Origin: Gibbula magus
Taxonomy: Eukaryota; Mollusca; Gastropoda; Trochida; Trochidae
DNA length: 64,000 nt
Reading direction: 5' to 3'
Assembly: GCA_936450465.1 (NCBI GenBank)
Contig: OW388302.1
Location: 11,681,530-11,745,529 of the forward strand
The notes below the pieces were generated by a model. It was given only the letters and a program-made list of their open reading frames with translations, was not told the DNA's origin and ran no database searches. Positions 11,338 through 24,654 of this stretch are shown here, piece by piece (positions within the stretch are counted from its first letter, which is position 1; every line of letters begins with the position of its first letter). A program made the position numbers and the translations under genes.

Positions 11338-12525
11338 ATGGATGAACCCGGATTCCGTGATGATGAGGAGGATACTGAAATGAGTCATCTAGATGATGAA
11401 GTAACGAGTGATTATGGACTTTCACAGAGTGGGCTCAATCTTCAGCAAGAATTGCTTAACCCAACTGTGAACGATTTTTACCAAAGACTTGACACTATCT
11501 ATACACCTATTATTGATTATACAAAATTTAGAATAGATGAACGCACAGGAAGACTCAGATTGAAAAGTCACCCACGAGTGGATTTGATATATGTAAGAGG
11601 TGATAAAAGTGGGCAACCTCTCCCTCTAAGAACTTTGCAAAATAAAATAGGCATAGATGCTATTCGTAATGAATTGGGATTCATATATTACATAAGTCAA
11701 TCGAACAGACCAAAACTTCCAGCAATAACTGAGAGAAGACTACAAAACACAGTGCAACATCTTCGTGAAGCGGAAACATCTTTCAGTAATGACCCAGTGC
11801 AAGCTTCTCATGAGTCAGATGAGGTAATAGATCGAGCTATACAAACGATAAACGATACACCATTAAATACAAGTGGATTAGATGTAAGTATTAGAGAATT
11901 GCGTGGACTTGATGAGGCAATGCGAACTCAAAGAGGTGAGTTAGTTAATAATTTAGCTAAATTAACTCGTCTGGATAATCATCTTAATATGGAAAAAAGA
12001 AAATTTACTGAGACGAATGACCCAGAAATGATTGAACGTGTTAAGAAAAGAATAAGGAATTTAGAAGAAGAAAGGTCTTTAAGATTGGAAGCAGCTTCCA
12101 CGAATAAAAGTATACTTCGATCACAAATTGAACGGATTAAACAAACAATATATACAATATTAAATGAGGAAACAACCTTACTCGATCGCTTGAGAACTTT
12201 ATTTCGTGAACAGGGAATAACCATTGCGAGTATATTGACAGCGATTGGATTCATCGTATCCACATTGTTTCTCAGTATAAAAGGTCCTGCTGGTAATAAT
12301 AATTTCTCTCCCTCAAAACCGATAGGTTGGTTGAAATCAATAGCCAAAAAATTATCACAAGTTGCATCAAAAGCTGCATCAGCATTACCAGGCATCATTG
12401 GAAGTATAATTTCCTGGCTTCTCAACTTTTTATCTAAAACAGCGAGCTGGTTAAGTCAAAATATCTGGGCTTTAATTGTAGCTGTTGCTGGAATGTTGTT
12501 AATAGCTGTGAAAAAATACATCTGA
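11338..12525 (+). CDS. Coiled-coil protein with hydrophobic C-terminus
   Basis: 395 residues from the Met at 11338 (MDEPGFRDDE); 20 in-frame codons upstream come from the AT-rich promoter and are not counted. Residues 1-160 are soluble and acidic at the start. Residues about 180-290 are charged and heptad-like (e.g. IERVKKRIRNLEEER), predicted as coiled coil. A hydrophobic helix follows at about 294-314 (ITIASILTAIGFIVSTL), then a basic or amphipathic stretch and a final membrane segment at about 377-391 (WALIVAVAGMLLIAV). Proteins of this layout occur in many Polintons, but I know no tested function; a virion membrane-associated or membrane-active protein is plausible. Its last about 93 codons are duplicated downstream in decayed form. 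Confidence 0.75.
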   Translation: MDEPGFRDDEEDTEMSHLDDEVTSDYGLSQSGLNLQQELLNPTVNDFYQRLDTIYTPIIDYTKFRIDERTGRLRLKSHPRVDLIYVRGDKSGQPLPLRTLQNKIGIDAIRNELGFIYYISQSNRPKLPAITERRLQNTVQHLREAETSFSNDPVQASHESDEVIDRAIQTINDTPLNTSGLDVSIRELRGLDEAMRTQRGELVNNLAKLTRLDNHLNMEKRKFTETNDPEMIERVKKRIRNLEEERSLRLEAASTNKSILRSQIERIKQTIYTILNEETTLLDRLRTLFREQGITIASILTAIGFIVSTLFLSIKGPAGNNNFSPSKPIGWLKSIAKKLSQVASKAASALPGIIGSIISWLLNFLSKTASWLSQNIWALIVAVAGMLLIAVKKYI

Positions 12526-12532
12526 AAAAAAC

Positions 12533-12599
12533 ATGGGAATCGAACCAGGATCAGCTAAATGTTCGGAAGGCAGCGCTCTTATCCATTCGGCCACGAGAC
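12533..12599 (-). other. tRNA-like sequence in Polinton, copy 1
   Basis: The minus strand reads an A-box-like TGGCCGAATGGATAAG and a B-box-like GGTTCGATTCC with correct spacing. The overall pattern resembles tRNA-Arg of animals. The anticodon arm does not pair well (loop near CTTCCGA), so a functional tRNA is unlikely. It begins 8 bp after the stop codon of the coiled-coil gene, on the opposite strand. Confidence 0.5.
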
Positions 12600-12955
12600 A
12601 GCTCTATCTAAAGAGAACTTTTAACAAGGCATTCTTTGTAACTGACTTGGTTACATTGACCCAGACAGTGGTTATAGGTTTTTATTGTTGTGTTTCAGGC
12701 ATATCCTCCACATTGGTTCTCAGTATAAAAGATGCTGGTAATAATTCCCCTCCCTCCCTCAAGCGATAGCCAAAAAATTATCACAAATTGCATTACGAGT
12801 TGCATCATTGGAAGTTTAATTTCATGGCTTCTCAATTTTTTTTATCTAAAACAGTGGCTGGTTAAGTCAAAATATTTGGGCTTTAATTGTAGCTGTTGCT
12901 GGAATTTTGTTAATAGCTGTGAAAAATTACATCTGAAAAAACAACAACATCAAAA

Positions 12956-13020
12956 CCTGGGAATCAAACCCAGGATGTGAGGATTTGAGAGCGAACAGTC
13001 TATCCACTAGGCCACGAGAC
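12956..13020 (-). other. tRNA-like sequence in Polinton, copy 2
   Basis: This is the duplicate of copy 1. The minus strand has an A-box-like TGGCCTAGTGGATAG and a T arm with a perfect 6-bp stem (CCTGGG/CCCAGG) around loop TTTGATT. The anticodon region differs from copy 1 and does not pair. Retention of the T arm suggests age or some constraint on internal promoter-like boxes. Confidence 0.45.
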
Positions 13021-13244
13021 AGCTCTATCTAATAATCACTTTTAACAAGGTAGTCTTTGTAGCTGAGTAGGTCACATTGACCCAGACAGTCCAGCATGGC
13101 TTGACAGTGGAAAATATAGGCTTTTATTGTTGTGTTTTACATCAAAATTAGGCTTGTATTGTATTTGTATAGTGTAATATCATCAGTTAAAGCCAAAAAT
13201 CTCCAATATGATATATAAATATACGAAATTTACATCTACTTCTT

Positions 13245-13341
13245 GTCTGTCCCAGTGGCTCAAAGGCTAAATGAGCAAAAGTATCGAGACGATTAGCTAC
13301 CGGCTCGATACTCAAATAGTGAGTTCAAACCTCACATACAT
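13245..13341 (+). other. tRNA-like sequence in Polinton, copy 3, with long-stem arm
   Basis: An A-box-like CAGTGGCTCAAAGGC is followed by a perfect 9-bp stem (AGTATCGAG at 13280 with CTCGATACT at 13304) and a perfect T arm (GTGAG, loop TTCAAAC, CTCAC at 13319-13335). The outer ends pair partly (GTCTGT with ACATAC). The central stem has a 15-nt loop, too large for a normal anticodon arm. It is unrelated in detail to copies 1 and 2 and lies on the other strand. Confidence 0.45.
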
Positions 13342-13443
13342 CACAAGGTCAATAGTGATGTGCTGGGAAATGTTTAAAGACTACAGCAAATTTAGACTGT
13401 TAGGAATACCATTTTCCGAACTTTTCCACGGAATTTAGTGTGT

Positions 13444-13890
13444 GCGGTTGCTAGTTGTCAAGTTTGTGTTTATATTACCTCTGACCTTTGAATGCATAGT
13501 TACGGTGTTCCTACCAGAAACGCGGTTGCTAGGTGCCAAGTTTGTGTTTATATTACCTCTGACCTTTGAATGCATAGTTACGGTGTTCCTACCAGAAACG
13601 CGGTTGCTAGTTGTCAAGTTTGTGTTTATATTACCTCTGACCTTTGAATGCATAGTTACGGTGTTCCTACCAGAAACGTGGTTGCTAGTTGTCAAGTTTG
13701 TGTTTATATTACCTCTGACCTTTGAATGCATAGTTACGGTGTTCCTACCAGAAACGCGGTTGCTAGGTGCCAAGTTTGTGTTTATATTACCTCTGACCTT
13801 TGAATGCATAGTTACGGTGTTCCTACCAGAAACGCGGTTGCTAGTTGTCAAGTTTGTGTTTATATTACCTTCGACCTTTGAATGCTTGAT
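13444..13890. repeat. 78-bp minisatellite inside the Polinton, about 6 units
   Basis: The segment TGACCTTTGAATGCATAG recurs at 78-bp spacing (13481, 13559, 13637, 13715, 13793, 13871). Units differ mainly at CTAGTTGTCAAG versus CTAGGTGCCAAG, giving the order T, G, T, T, G, T. The period is 26 codons, so long open frames exist on both strands (160-165 codons); they simply follow the repeat and show no domain. Confidence 0.9.
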
Positions 13891-13949
13891 ACAGTTGAGA
13901 AAGGGGCAGTTTTGCAAAAAAAATATTTTACCATATTAAATTAAGAGAC

Positions 13950-14402
13950 TTATTTCCAAATAATAAATAAACCAATTAATATACTCCCCAATAGAATTAT
14001 ATTTTTGGTTTTTATGTGTTCTTTATTTGGTAACTTTTTGGTATTTACCTGTTCTTTATTTGGAAGTAACAGCTGTTCAGAGGCATTGATTTTGATATTG
14101 ACACCTAAATTTCTATCATCAGAGGCAATGGTGATCTTATTATTGTAACCCTCAATTTTACCTACTCTCAGTTTCATATCACTGGGAGCCATATACAGTC
14201 CTATACCAAAGACGTAATCAACTTTTGAACTGGCATATTGTAATACATCTTGATATCTTTTAATAGAAGCGGGAAGATCAACTGGACTGGATATGGCATC
14301 TTCTACATTTGCTAAAAATTGTTTCTCAGCATCGAATGATGTTCCTACAGACTCGATGTTTGTTCTAGTTTGAGCCTGTGCTCCCACTAATGCCCACACA
14401 TA
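13950..14402 (-). pseudogene. C-terminal half of a conserved Polinton gene, cut off by an insertion
   Basis: About 150 codons continue, in the same frame, the gene whose N-terminal half is at 27104-28002; the break falls inside a Tyr codon at the TA target. The half begins WALVGAQAQTRT, has FDAEKQFLANVEDAISSPVD, and ends in a hydrophobic anchor (ILLGSILIGLFIIW). The whole protein would be about 450 residues, a size and motif set I associate with a conserved Polinton protein of unknown role, probably a virion component with a C-terminal membrane anchor. Apart from the insertion no stop or frameshift is seen, so the insertion may have been the event that killed it. Confidence 0.8.
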
Positions 14403-14431
14403 CACTACTGTGCAGAATTAAGTACCCCTTG

Positions 14432-14579
14432 TTCGCGAACATTTCGCGAACATTTCGCGCACATTTCGCGAACATTTCGCGCACATTTCGCGAACATTTC
14501 GCGCACATTTCGCGAACATTTCGCGAACATTTCGCGAACATTTCGCGAACATTTCGCGAACATTTCGCGCACATTTCGC
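14432..14579 (+). repeat. Left array of 11-bp palindromic unit TTCGCGAACAT
   Basis: About 13 tandem units of TTCGCGAACAT, some with GCGCACA in place of GCGAACA. Each unit carries the 8-bp palindrome TTCGCGAA. The array starts a few bases inside the 23-bp end and stops sharply before GGGAAGCTAC. Open frames across it (CSRNVREMF-type repeats) are artefacts. Confidence 0.9.
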
Positions 14580-15599
14580 TGGGAAGCTACAAGCATCATG
14601 TGGTATAAGATTATAATCCTTATTATTGAATCAATTTAACTATTGGATAATATAGTTCACAATTCATCTGCTCTAAATACCAACGACAATGACATTGCCC
14701 TGGTTTTCATTACCAAGCTTTCGTTAATCATTTTACTGTTTTAATTGGTACATGGCATTTAGGATGTCTCTGGGCTATGATGTTTAATCAATTAAACACT
14801 ATTCGAATTAGAGCAAGTAGTGATATAAAGTATGGTCTATGCCTATGTACACACAACTATAACACACTCGCATCTAGTTTCATCTCATATTTCCGAAACG
14901 GTACCTATAAATCCTGTCCTCCTGTTAACGAATATCGGATTATAATCAACTATCCTCATTGGCTTAATCAAGTGTACATTGTCATGGCGTACTGACATGT
15001 GAACTATGTAGAACATAGATTTAGTCATCGAAATTAAGAATTAATTAATAAAACTACGAGTGTGTTGTGAATTCACTCCAGAAGACACGATATATAAATG
15101 GATGGAAAATGTTTTATACTTAACGTTTACATTCTATGCCGAAATTATGAATGTTTGTATGTTATATATCTATATTATACACTACTGATGTTATATCTGT
15201 AACATGTTGTGCCTGTACGCTTGTAATATATTTTGTTATTCTTATAATCGTGTACATGTACTATACTCTTGTATAGTATTGTGTATTTTAGTAAAATGTG
15301 TCAAATGTGATAAAATATTATATTGAACTGTCGTTCAGTGAACCGTCTAGTTTTAATCCCCGATTATGTCAAGTTTTGATACGTGTTCATTTCATCATGT
15401 TCTGTTATAAATAAACACTTTTGAGGTGAGAGTGTTATTCAACTTTTAATACGAGGATGGTACAGACATCTTAGAGTTAATATAGCCAACGTTTCTTGGA
15501 ACTAAAGTGTACTGTACATTTTCGATTTTGGAGGAACTTTTAAAGGTATATATTCGATTATTTAAATGTAATATATAATGAACAATATAGTAAAATCAA

Positions 15600-16020
15600 G
15601 CAAAAACGTGTGCGTGGCTCAATAATATCCCCGACTGACATTTTAATTTTACTTACAGAGAGAGGTGTCGGCATAAACTATGAAATGTAATTGCTAAGAT
15701 TAAAGTGTTTGTGAAAAGGGTATGACAAATTTCTTCGTTTAAAATAGGTGGTTTTGGAAAAGTAGGAGTAAGAATAACTTGAAAAGGTAGGGATAACATA
15801 ATACACTACTGCCATTACCACTGATTTCAACTTTATTTTGGAAATAAATTCATCATAATGATTCATTCGAGTGACTTGAAACAACAGGTACATGGAGGCA
15901 CACCCGTGTAAGCACAGTGAGGGTTATACAGCAGTTTATGACTGAAAGGAAATAAAATTTAACTTTTTTCCAAATGTAACCGGAAAAATAAAATAATAAA
16001 ATCAACAAAAACATCTAATA
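15600..16020 (+). repeat. Dispersed repeat, copy related to 40280-40740
   Basis: Segments such as CTATGAAATGTAATTGCTAA and GGTACATGGAGGCACACC occur in the same order and orientation at 40280-40740. The copies differ by many substitutions and small indels. It shows that the interior of the 12.3-kb segment shares repeat families with the surrounding genome. Confidence 0.75.
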
Positions 16021-16460
16021 AAGTACAGCAATAACAAAAATATGGTTTTGTAAATGAAATCTTATATGAATTATTATAATATATCCTCATATCAGTATCT
16101 AAAGAGGAAAACATGATTGTAGTGATAAATAATTATAATCGTTTCATTTACGATAATACATCCTGTACTTTTTCAAGTGTCTCAATTATGTATGAAACGT
16201 GTATGGATATTATGTTCAAGAGAGCGGCCTTAGCATAAGCGCTGTAAACTTTTTGGCCAATCCCCTTCACAATATATGTATACTATTATGAAATGAATAT
16301 GTTTAAAATAATAACACACCAGAATTATGAAAAAAATCGATGGAAAAGGATTAGCAAACAGGCTTCAATAGCCTATATAAATGATTCTCTTAAAATAAAC
16401 TTAAAACAAATCAGTTTGTTTAGTAAACTCGTAGTAGTTAAACATCTGGAAATAAATACC

Positions 16461-16855
16461 ATTTAAATGACATTGTTAAAAATCATTATTTTGGTGTACT
16501 AATCGCTTCTCTCCAATATGGCCATTTCTTACGAGGTGTTTTAACTTCATCAATTTATTATTTCATCAAATTAACTTGAATCATAAGAGTGGGCTTCATG
16601 TTTAGCTTCCTTAAATCAGATGACAACGAAACAAACGAATTAGTGATGTTTATGATTTAAACGACATTGTTAAAAATCATTATTTTGGTGTACTAATCGC
16701 TTCTCTCCAATATGGCCATTTGTTACGAGGTGTTTTAACTTCATCAATTTATTATTTCATCAAATTAACTTGAATCATAAGAGTGTGCTTCATGTTTAGC
16801 TTCCTTAAATCAGATGACAACGAAAGAAATGAATTAGTGATGTTTATGATTTAAA
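16461..16855. repeat. Two-copy tandem duplication, 194-bp unit
   Basis: GACATTGTTAAAAATCATTA starts at 16469 and again at 16663, and almost the whole 194-bp unit is repeated with a handful of substitutions. Neither copy is coding. Confidence 0.9.
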
Positions 16856-17174
16856 AATATTTTACAGTCGATCAGACGCATTGATTGGCATTCAAGATCC
16901 ATTGTATGATATTCACGGGAACATTGACACATTCGATTAACGCTCATTTTGAAGAAAGGAAACAAGGATTTATCATATAACCGAACCGAAATTCAACCAA
17001 CAGGTATTCCCTCCGATAATGTAGGGTATTTGCTAGATTGTTGAGACACAATTATAACCCAACCAATCAATCAATCTGTCAAGTTTATTCCGTAAAATGC
17101 CTTAGGCCCACGTACGATACAAACTTAATAGTAACAATGCTTCCTCTATGTAATAAGAACAGTTTGTTGTTGTT

Positions 17175-17196
17175 GGGGGGGGGGGGGGGGGGGGGG
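17175..17196 (+). repeat. G22 homopolymer
   Basis: Twenty-two consecutive G follow GTTGTTGTTGTT. Such tracts are unstable and prone to sequencing or assembly length error. Confidence 0.9.
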
Positions 17197-20100
17197 AAGA
17201 ATTAGTACATTTTAAAGTATATAAAAGGTATTGCTGGTCAATATGATAAGGTAATGTTTTGAAATATTAACAGCGCAAATCATGATAAACTTTACATTCA
17301 AATAGAAAATGAGGTTCATTTTCTACAAAGTTAGCATTGCAAATATAACAAAGTCTTTGTTGCCTTGAAAGTCCATCAAATCTACCGGTATTTTTGTATA
17401 TTGGAAGTGCACCGATTCTGCGCCTTGCATATTTAGTTTCACAAAAGACAAATAAGGTTCAAAACAAAATACAGTTTTGATACTTGAATATAGATCCAGC
17501 GATGTACATTTGTGCATTTCAGAAAATATGAATTGTCACTAATTATTACATGAAATTCTTTCAAAAACAGCTGCTCAAAAAAAAAACATGCTTGTAGAGA
17601 ATATTTCGAACAAAATATACCTAAGTTTTCCTATCAACTTTGTCAAAATTGTGTAACATAATATAGCACTGCTTAGGATATCGATCCCCAGGAAAATGTA
17701 AAAGTTTAAAGTGACCCAAGTGACAAGTAAACCATTTGATGTGATGTTATAACAGTATATATATGTTAAAGCAATTTGACTCTAAACCCGTCTTTCTCAA
17801 ACCCATACGGTGGTGTTTTGATTCGAGGAGAAAATCCGATTTCAAAGTGAGTACCGCTCAGAGCCATGACACCTTCATCCTAATGAGCTTTTACAGTTAT
17901 CAACTAATTAGCCTTTGATCAGTGCCGCGCTATTTGAAGACGTGTATGACATCTATATCTATCCAGAGAAAAAATTAGGAAGTGATGATTGAGGCGATAA
18001 TGAAATGTCTGACAAGATCTACTCCAGAAATTTATGTCCTAGTACTTTGCAGGTTTTATCTTAGTTGTTGTTATGGTTTTTGTGTGCAACATTCTCTTTA
18101 AATGTGAATATATGTATTCTGTAGACTTGAGCGGCATCAATATAAGCCATTTCATTTCCTTTAAAGAAAATAGTTTTAAAGTAAACTGTATTTCACCGAT
18201 AATGGTGTAAGAATGAAACATACCTGTACACAGATAGTACAAATATATTTGCTATTTGTTGATATCAAATGATTTTACATAAATTGATGATGAAATTATC
18301 AACCAGCATATTACATATTTCAAAATGCAAGAGGTATGTACGACAAGGGAGAGAAAACATTGTTTATTACTGTCTCATCTCATACATAACAAAAATGGCA
18401 CATGGTAAGAGAATAAACATGCATGAACCGCCAAAGTGCTACACGAGACAAATACGCTAAAATTATATTATGTCGCAATAAAATATATTAAAATGTATTA
18501 AAATAAGTTGCAATCACCCTCACTCAGCCAAACATACTCATTCAACCACTTGCATAGTCTCAACCCGCAATACACACACAAGCACACTACCCACACACCA
18601 AACCATGATTCATGGTCGGTGTCGGCCTTGGACGCCTAAAATCTTTATTACAATTGTACCGGGAAGCATAATTGTCAGTTTTGGAGAAAGTACTGCTAAG
18701 CCTAATCCCTAGCCTGACGGATATACTTATCAAAACACAAGCGCGATTAATTAATTGAGTTGAGGTATTTAATTAAGAAAACATGATTAGCAGAAATAAC
18801 ACTGATTTCTGCTAACAGATATGAAAGAAATAGTTTATAGTATTTGAGAAGAAATATTTTATTATCATCGGCGAAATCACCTACACCGACCACGTCTCCG
18901 ACCTCCTTAAGTTGTCTTGAACAACAGACGTATTGTACATTTGTAAATATTGTGTATATAACTTTGTGAACAACACCCCGTGTGAACGTGTACTCCTGAA
19001 TTTTGCTTGTAAGAGCGGAAGTGTACGCTTGTCAATAGCAGAGTGCTATGTTGGAGGCCATGTGTTCAACACTTTTTTCTAATTTGCTATCTTCAAACAC
19101 AGAATTGGGTAATTATACTTTATTTAGTAAAAGTATGGGCCTTATTCGATGCACAGACCAAGTTATGGCAATAATAAGGCTTTTATAGCTGTGTAGCACA
19201 GTCATGATCGTTACTAGCGATGTTAAATACTACAAATCTGTTTTAAAATGTTTGTTTACATAAAAAATATAAATATTTGCAAGTTCACATTTTAGGACAT
19301 GATTTCCGATTCATTCACACGGGGTGAACAAGCTACATATTTATCACAGGAGAAGTGATATGAGTGAAAATGACACGAGAAGTGTCTGAATAAACAACTG
19401 AGAACGTAATCCTATTTTTATTTGTTATTTGTAAGAATTGTTAATTGAGTGCCTTCAGCCATAACGTTTTTGACCATGTACCGCGAAGCCTACGCTCACT
19501 GGACCTTGTCAAGTAGCGTTTTAGGCTTCCCGGACCATAACCTCATGGTCACAGGGCAATACATTACATAAGCCTATCATTAGCGCTTTGATGTCACACT
19601 TGGAACGACACAGTGAGGTGGAACTCGTTAGAATCATATTGTTGGGCAAAGTATGACCGGATGTTTATTCACGCGGTCTCCGCGCTAATAGAAAGAGGAA
19701 TAAAATCCAGATAAACAAACATAAATGTTATTGAGGTTTCAATTTGTGTTGATCTGTAAGGGATATATACAGTTCAATGTTTTAAACTATTTAAAAGAAA
19801 CATTTTGAAGTTATCAGGTACTAAACTGACATATAAGTGTACATGATTTAACACTAATTATTTGAATAATGGAATGAACCAGTAAAACTGTTGTATGCGT
19901 ATGTAGATACCTCTGACATAAAGATATATATGTTAAAATGATATTGCGTACAAGTGAAACAAAATACATGTTTGTCTACTATCACAACTCGTTCATTGGC
20001 AGATTTCCCTCTTCGTAGACTGCCACCCATTTTGCCCCGTCACATATAGTATTATAGGTCTGTATCGGTAACTTTACATATTATTTCACTTTGAAGTCTA

Positions 20101-20618
20101 TCCCGTGTAGTTTTGTTTCCACTTAATTTCTAAAATTATGTTTTAAAAACTAGTTTTTGATATCTTGTAGTTCCAGTTCTCACTATACGTGACATACATT
20201 CATCAGTCCAAATGGCAGTGTTTCTTTAGCTGTCTAGTGCTTCCATCTCCTCACCGTCTGCAAGAATATACTTCCTTATTCGTGAACAAATCGTGCATCC
20301 TTGTGTATTACAATATGTATATTGCAGTAATTGTAATGGACAATCTTCTCTAGCATTCACAAACAAGCATATATTTTAATAAGTTCTCACTTTGTGCATA
20401 CATTACACATATAGATAGTGGTAATATAAGATTAATATAGTCGATGAAGACAAATATGTTATTCACTGTTTGTCTTTCTTGTCATAATAACGTTTCATAT
20501 TTAGCATATGAACACGGGAGCGGTCTTCACATAAGTTCAATTCAGCTTGTTAACCAATCCAATTCATGTATTTTTGATTTCATGAAATAAATATGTTTAA
20601 ACCACAAATATGTTATGG

Positions 20619-21080
20619 ATGATCAACTTCTTTATTAACAATAGCGACGTTTCGGTATAGATCCTTTATACCGTTATCTAGCATATGGGAGAGATGATAA
20701 AAACAGAGGTTATATACATGACATATGTTGGTACAATTTCTGTACTGGTATGATCATGAGATAACAAAGGTGTAAAAAGGAGGTTGAGATGAAAGGTGCA
20801 ACAAGGAAGTTGTGATAACATGGATACCAGTGGAAGGCAAGTTAATTAACTTAGAATGGGGGTACAACGCAGCAGTGAGGGGGACCAATCAGTGGGGATA
20901 ACGATGGAAGCCAGAGTGAGTAGAGTGGAATAATTATTTAAGAATTAAGCAGTTATAAGCTGTTCGGATGAAATAGCCTTGATCCCTATTCTTCCATCCT
21001 TATCCCCCACTGATTGGTCACCCATCTATCATAAGGATCTATACCGAAACGTCGCTATTGTTAATAAAGAAGTTGATCAT
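20619..21080. mobile_element. Foldback/MITE, about 460 bp
   Basis: The ends are inverted repeats of about 48 bp starting ATGATCAACTTCTTTATTAA and containing GCGACGTTTCGGTATAGATC. A second inverted pair lies inside (GACCAATCAGTGGGGATAA at about 20883 against its complement at about 20995). There is no coding capacity. A target duplication is not clear. Confidence 0.75.
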
Positions 21081-21918
21081 ATGACTTGATACAACTGGAC
21101 ATACTAACTAGCATACTTTATTTAGTCTAATGTTTTTAGCAACACCAATAAGTTTCCATCCGGCTTCACTTCAAAACAATCTTTGATTTGCGGGTTGCAT
21201 GTTTAGTGTACATATGGCCGTCTAAAACAAGCTTGAAACCACCTTTGTTGGTTGAAATGACTTCCATTATGAATTGTTAAATACTGTACTTCATTTTTGG
21301 AGACACATTTATACACATTTTTTATTTGATTTGATCGTCTCAATATCTCATTGTAAATGTATAAGTCAATCTGTTAGAATCATATTCCAGTAAACTACTG
21401 GGATGTCTGCACTCTGTTAAAATCACATTTCAATAATTGGCAAACACTTTAATTCCTAGGATATACCCACTCTGCTAAAATCATATTCCAATTGGTAAAT
21501 ACCTTAATGCCCACTCCACTAAAACACATTTCAATTGGCCAACACTATAAAGCCTGGGGTATACCCCTCTGCTGAGATCACATGTCAATGTGTTAACACT
21601 GCATGCTACATCCTGGGACATATTGCTAAAATCACATTTAAATTGGCAAACAGTGATTGGCAACATTACTATTTACTAATCTAATATAAGTCATACTTTA
21701 ATTTTGATGAAAATATATGTTTACTCTGTTTTAATACATATTTATACATATTTTCATATAATAGGACTTTTATTATCCACTAGCACTCGAGCGCACATAT
21801 GAAATTCATAACATACACTTACAGACACATACACAAGTACGGGGACTCACACACATACTTACATTCGTACCTACACTGATACACATACAAATGTACTTAC
21901 GTAACATACCTACGTGAT

Positions 21919-21958
21919 ACCAGGGACCTTATATATATATATATATATTGTCCCTGGT
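21919..21958. repeat. Hairpin of 9-bp arms enclosing a TA run
   Basis: ACCAGGGAC (21919-21927) pairs with GTCCCTGGT (21950-21958) around CTTATATATATATATATATT. It sits at the edge of a microsatellite cluster. Confidence 0.75.
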
Positions 21959-22210
21959 GATACATACATGCATACATACGTGATACATACGTGATACATA
22001 CATGCATACATACGTGATACATACATGCATACATACGTGATACATACATGCATACATACGTGATACATACATGCATACATACATATACATACCTAAACAT
22101 GTACACTTATGTACACTTATGTACACTTATGTACACTTATGTACACTTATGCACCCCTATGTACATACATGCATATACATGCGAAGACATGTACACACAT
22201 ACACACGCAC
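21959..22210. repeat. Microsatellite cluster
   Basis: ATACATACATGCATACATAC with interspersed ACGTGATAC repeats, then about five units of GTACACTTAT, then mixed CATACACACGCAC. Open frames across it on both strands are composition artefacts. Confidence 0.9.
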
Positions 22211-24654
22211 ACCCAGACCCACAGGCACGTGCATTGCAAGTTTTCACGGCATGTTAGACATTAAGTTAATTGAATCTAAACCCGCCTGTGCAGTATCAAA
22301 ACAAACGCAAAACTTAAATGAAGCTATGAAATCAATGTCAAAATTTAGTTCCTGATACGTCAAACAAAGTAATCAATATGCTAATAAAAGAATTTGACGT
22401 GACTGAATAATGAATAAGATTTTTGCAGAAAACGCAGTCTCAAAAGTTAGGTTGACGGACTATATATCATTACATTACACACACGTCCTTCCATTGGAAA
22501 TATGAGAGATCACATTATATATTAATATTAATAAAAATTTACATTAGAATACTAATGGAAATCTTCTGTCGGTAAAAAAGAATCAACATAAATTACATTT
22601 ACAAAATATTCAGGTTCTCTGGAGTATAAAAGAGCTCTGTCATAGCTTCATAGTCACAGAGTTATAAATTGCATAATCAGGGCTTTGATTTCACTCGTAA
22701 AGCGGTATCGAACAGGCGGATGTTGTCTGAATGTTGAGTAGTGATGGGCTGGGTAAATAACAGGATGTTTATTCATGGTTCAGTGCACATAAATACAAAC
22801 TCGAATGTATCCTATGTGGCGATTTAGCGCCATTGAAGGCGGCCATTGGATTGATGAGAGCGTTTACCTTTGTGAATTTTAAAGATGAAAGTCCGTTTTT
22901 ATTGGTGAGACTTGTAATAAAATATATGTCTGTCTGTCTGTCCGTTTTTATTACAACCAGTCCCATTGTTGCAAAAGAATTTCACAGATAGATATGTACA
23001 CATATAAACTACATTTACATTTATATCTTTATATGTTAGGCGACAAGTAAAATAAATATTTCTTTAAAAAAATTGTTATACTAAGATTCTTCCAAATACC
23101 AAATTCTTCTATACGGCTCTGAGATTTTAGGACGCCTTGATATAATATTTATGGAAATTAATAGGTGATGCATATCCCTTCTTTTGTCATCTTTCACCGG
23201 TAGAACAGTTGATCTTCTTAATAAATAGCGAATTTGTTATTCCCCTCTCTGAACTACTTTTTTCAATGTTTAGGCGTCGTAGTGAATGTATCCCACTCTA
23301 AATCGTTTTATCATTTTATCTAGTTTGTCTTATATTTTAACATCTATTTTAAACTTTTATGGTATAAACATGTCCATTTGTGTCTCATAGGCCGTTCGAC
23401 CGGATGCTGTTTATTAAAACGTCTTCTTCTTCTATAATAGAAAATATACAATTATGCAATGTTAAATTGTGTCTCGGTGTAAAAGTTATTATTTCAAATA
23501 TACAACTGTAATGGTCTATGGTGAATGTACGTAGAATCAAAAACGAAAGTAATAAAATAATGGTTGTACAAACTAAATATGCCATCCAATAGATTGCCCA
23601 AAATGGGTTATGATATGATGATCTTATATGATAAAAATGTCCAATGTTATTGTGTTACAGAAGTTAAAATTTGTTATTATCAGCTGGTTTCGATAATACG
23701 AATGCAACAGCGTTTAGTCCCTCATTCGAAGTTCTTCATATCCTTTAATCAAAGGCTACAATATGTATATTGGCTAAACCACTTTTCTGTAGTTAATAAA
23801 TGCTTTTGTTTTATTACAGATCTATTTTAACTATTTTACTACAATTTATTTAAATGAAATCAGGTTATCCCCGTTAAATGTTTGGAAATATAGAATCTCC
23901 CTTACAAAATTATATGACTTATATGAAGACGTGGAATCCCGTGGAGTTCCGAACTGGGGCTATCAATATGTATATTGTCTAGCAGTGGAATCTCGGAATT
24001 ATATATAAAGCAGGAATCATCAATAGATTATTTACCAGTTATTAGACAAATAATTCATGACCAGGCTACCAAGTTTACTTTAGTCAATTATCTTCTTCAT
24101 CTAAATGTGTAATATATAAACATGTTATTAATCAATGTTGTCTGAAATATTTCGTGTAAAATAATTCTAATACCACATGGTTTAAACATATCTATTTCAT
24201 AAAATCAAATATACATGAATTGGATTGGTCCACAAGCTCAACTGAACTTACATATGAAAGACAAAGACAATTTACAAACATCGTATGGAAAATATATAAT
24301 ATATTAGCGTTGACTTCTTTCATGCATAACTTCATCATGACTTTTAGCTTGTTTACCAATCCAGGCTAGCTCATTAAGAACTATTTTACATTCTAATGTG
24401 GTTTAAATAATATTTATTCATGTACTCAGGTACAGGGCGATAAACGAACAGGGTTTCTCTATTTAAATGTTTCTCCTCAAAATTAGCAATAAAACAGGAC
24501 AATTACACCATAAATGTCATCAATATTTTCATTGATGTAGAAAAACACAGCATATTTGTTTATAGATATTCATGAGAAGCGTTTGCTAAGAGAAACTTAT
24601 GAACAGACTGGATTATTTATGCATTAACATGATTTGACAGTGTTTTGTTACCAA

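Larger units (their letters stand above)
12240..13145. repeat. Tandem duplication of a gene's 3' end plus tRNA-like spacer, about 450-bp units
   Basis: Unit 1 (about 12240-12697) covers the last about 93 codons of the coiled-coil gene, its stop, a tRNA-like sequence and about 100 bp of spacer ending near TTTTATTGTTGTGTTT. Unit 2 (about 12698-13145) repeats all of this in order: CTCAGTATAAAAG, AGCCAAAAAATTATCACAA, TTTAATTGTAGCTGTTGCTG, the tRNA-like part and the spacer. The coding part of unit 2 has several indels and is dead. The spacer duplicated with it, so this was a single DNA-level event. Confidence 0.85.
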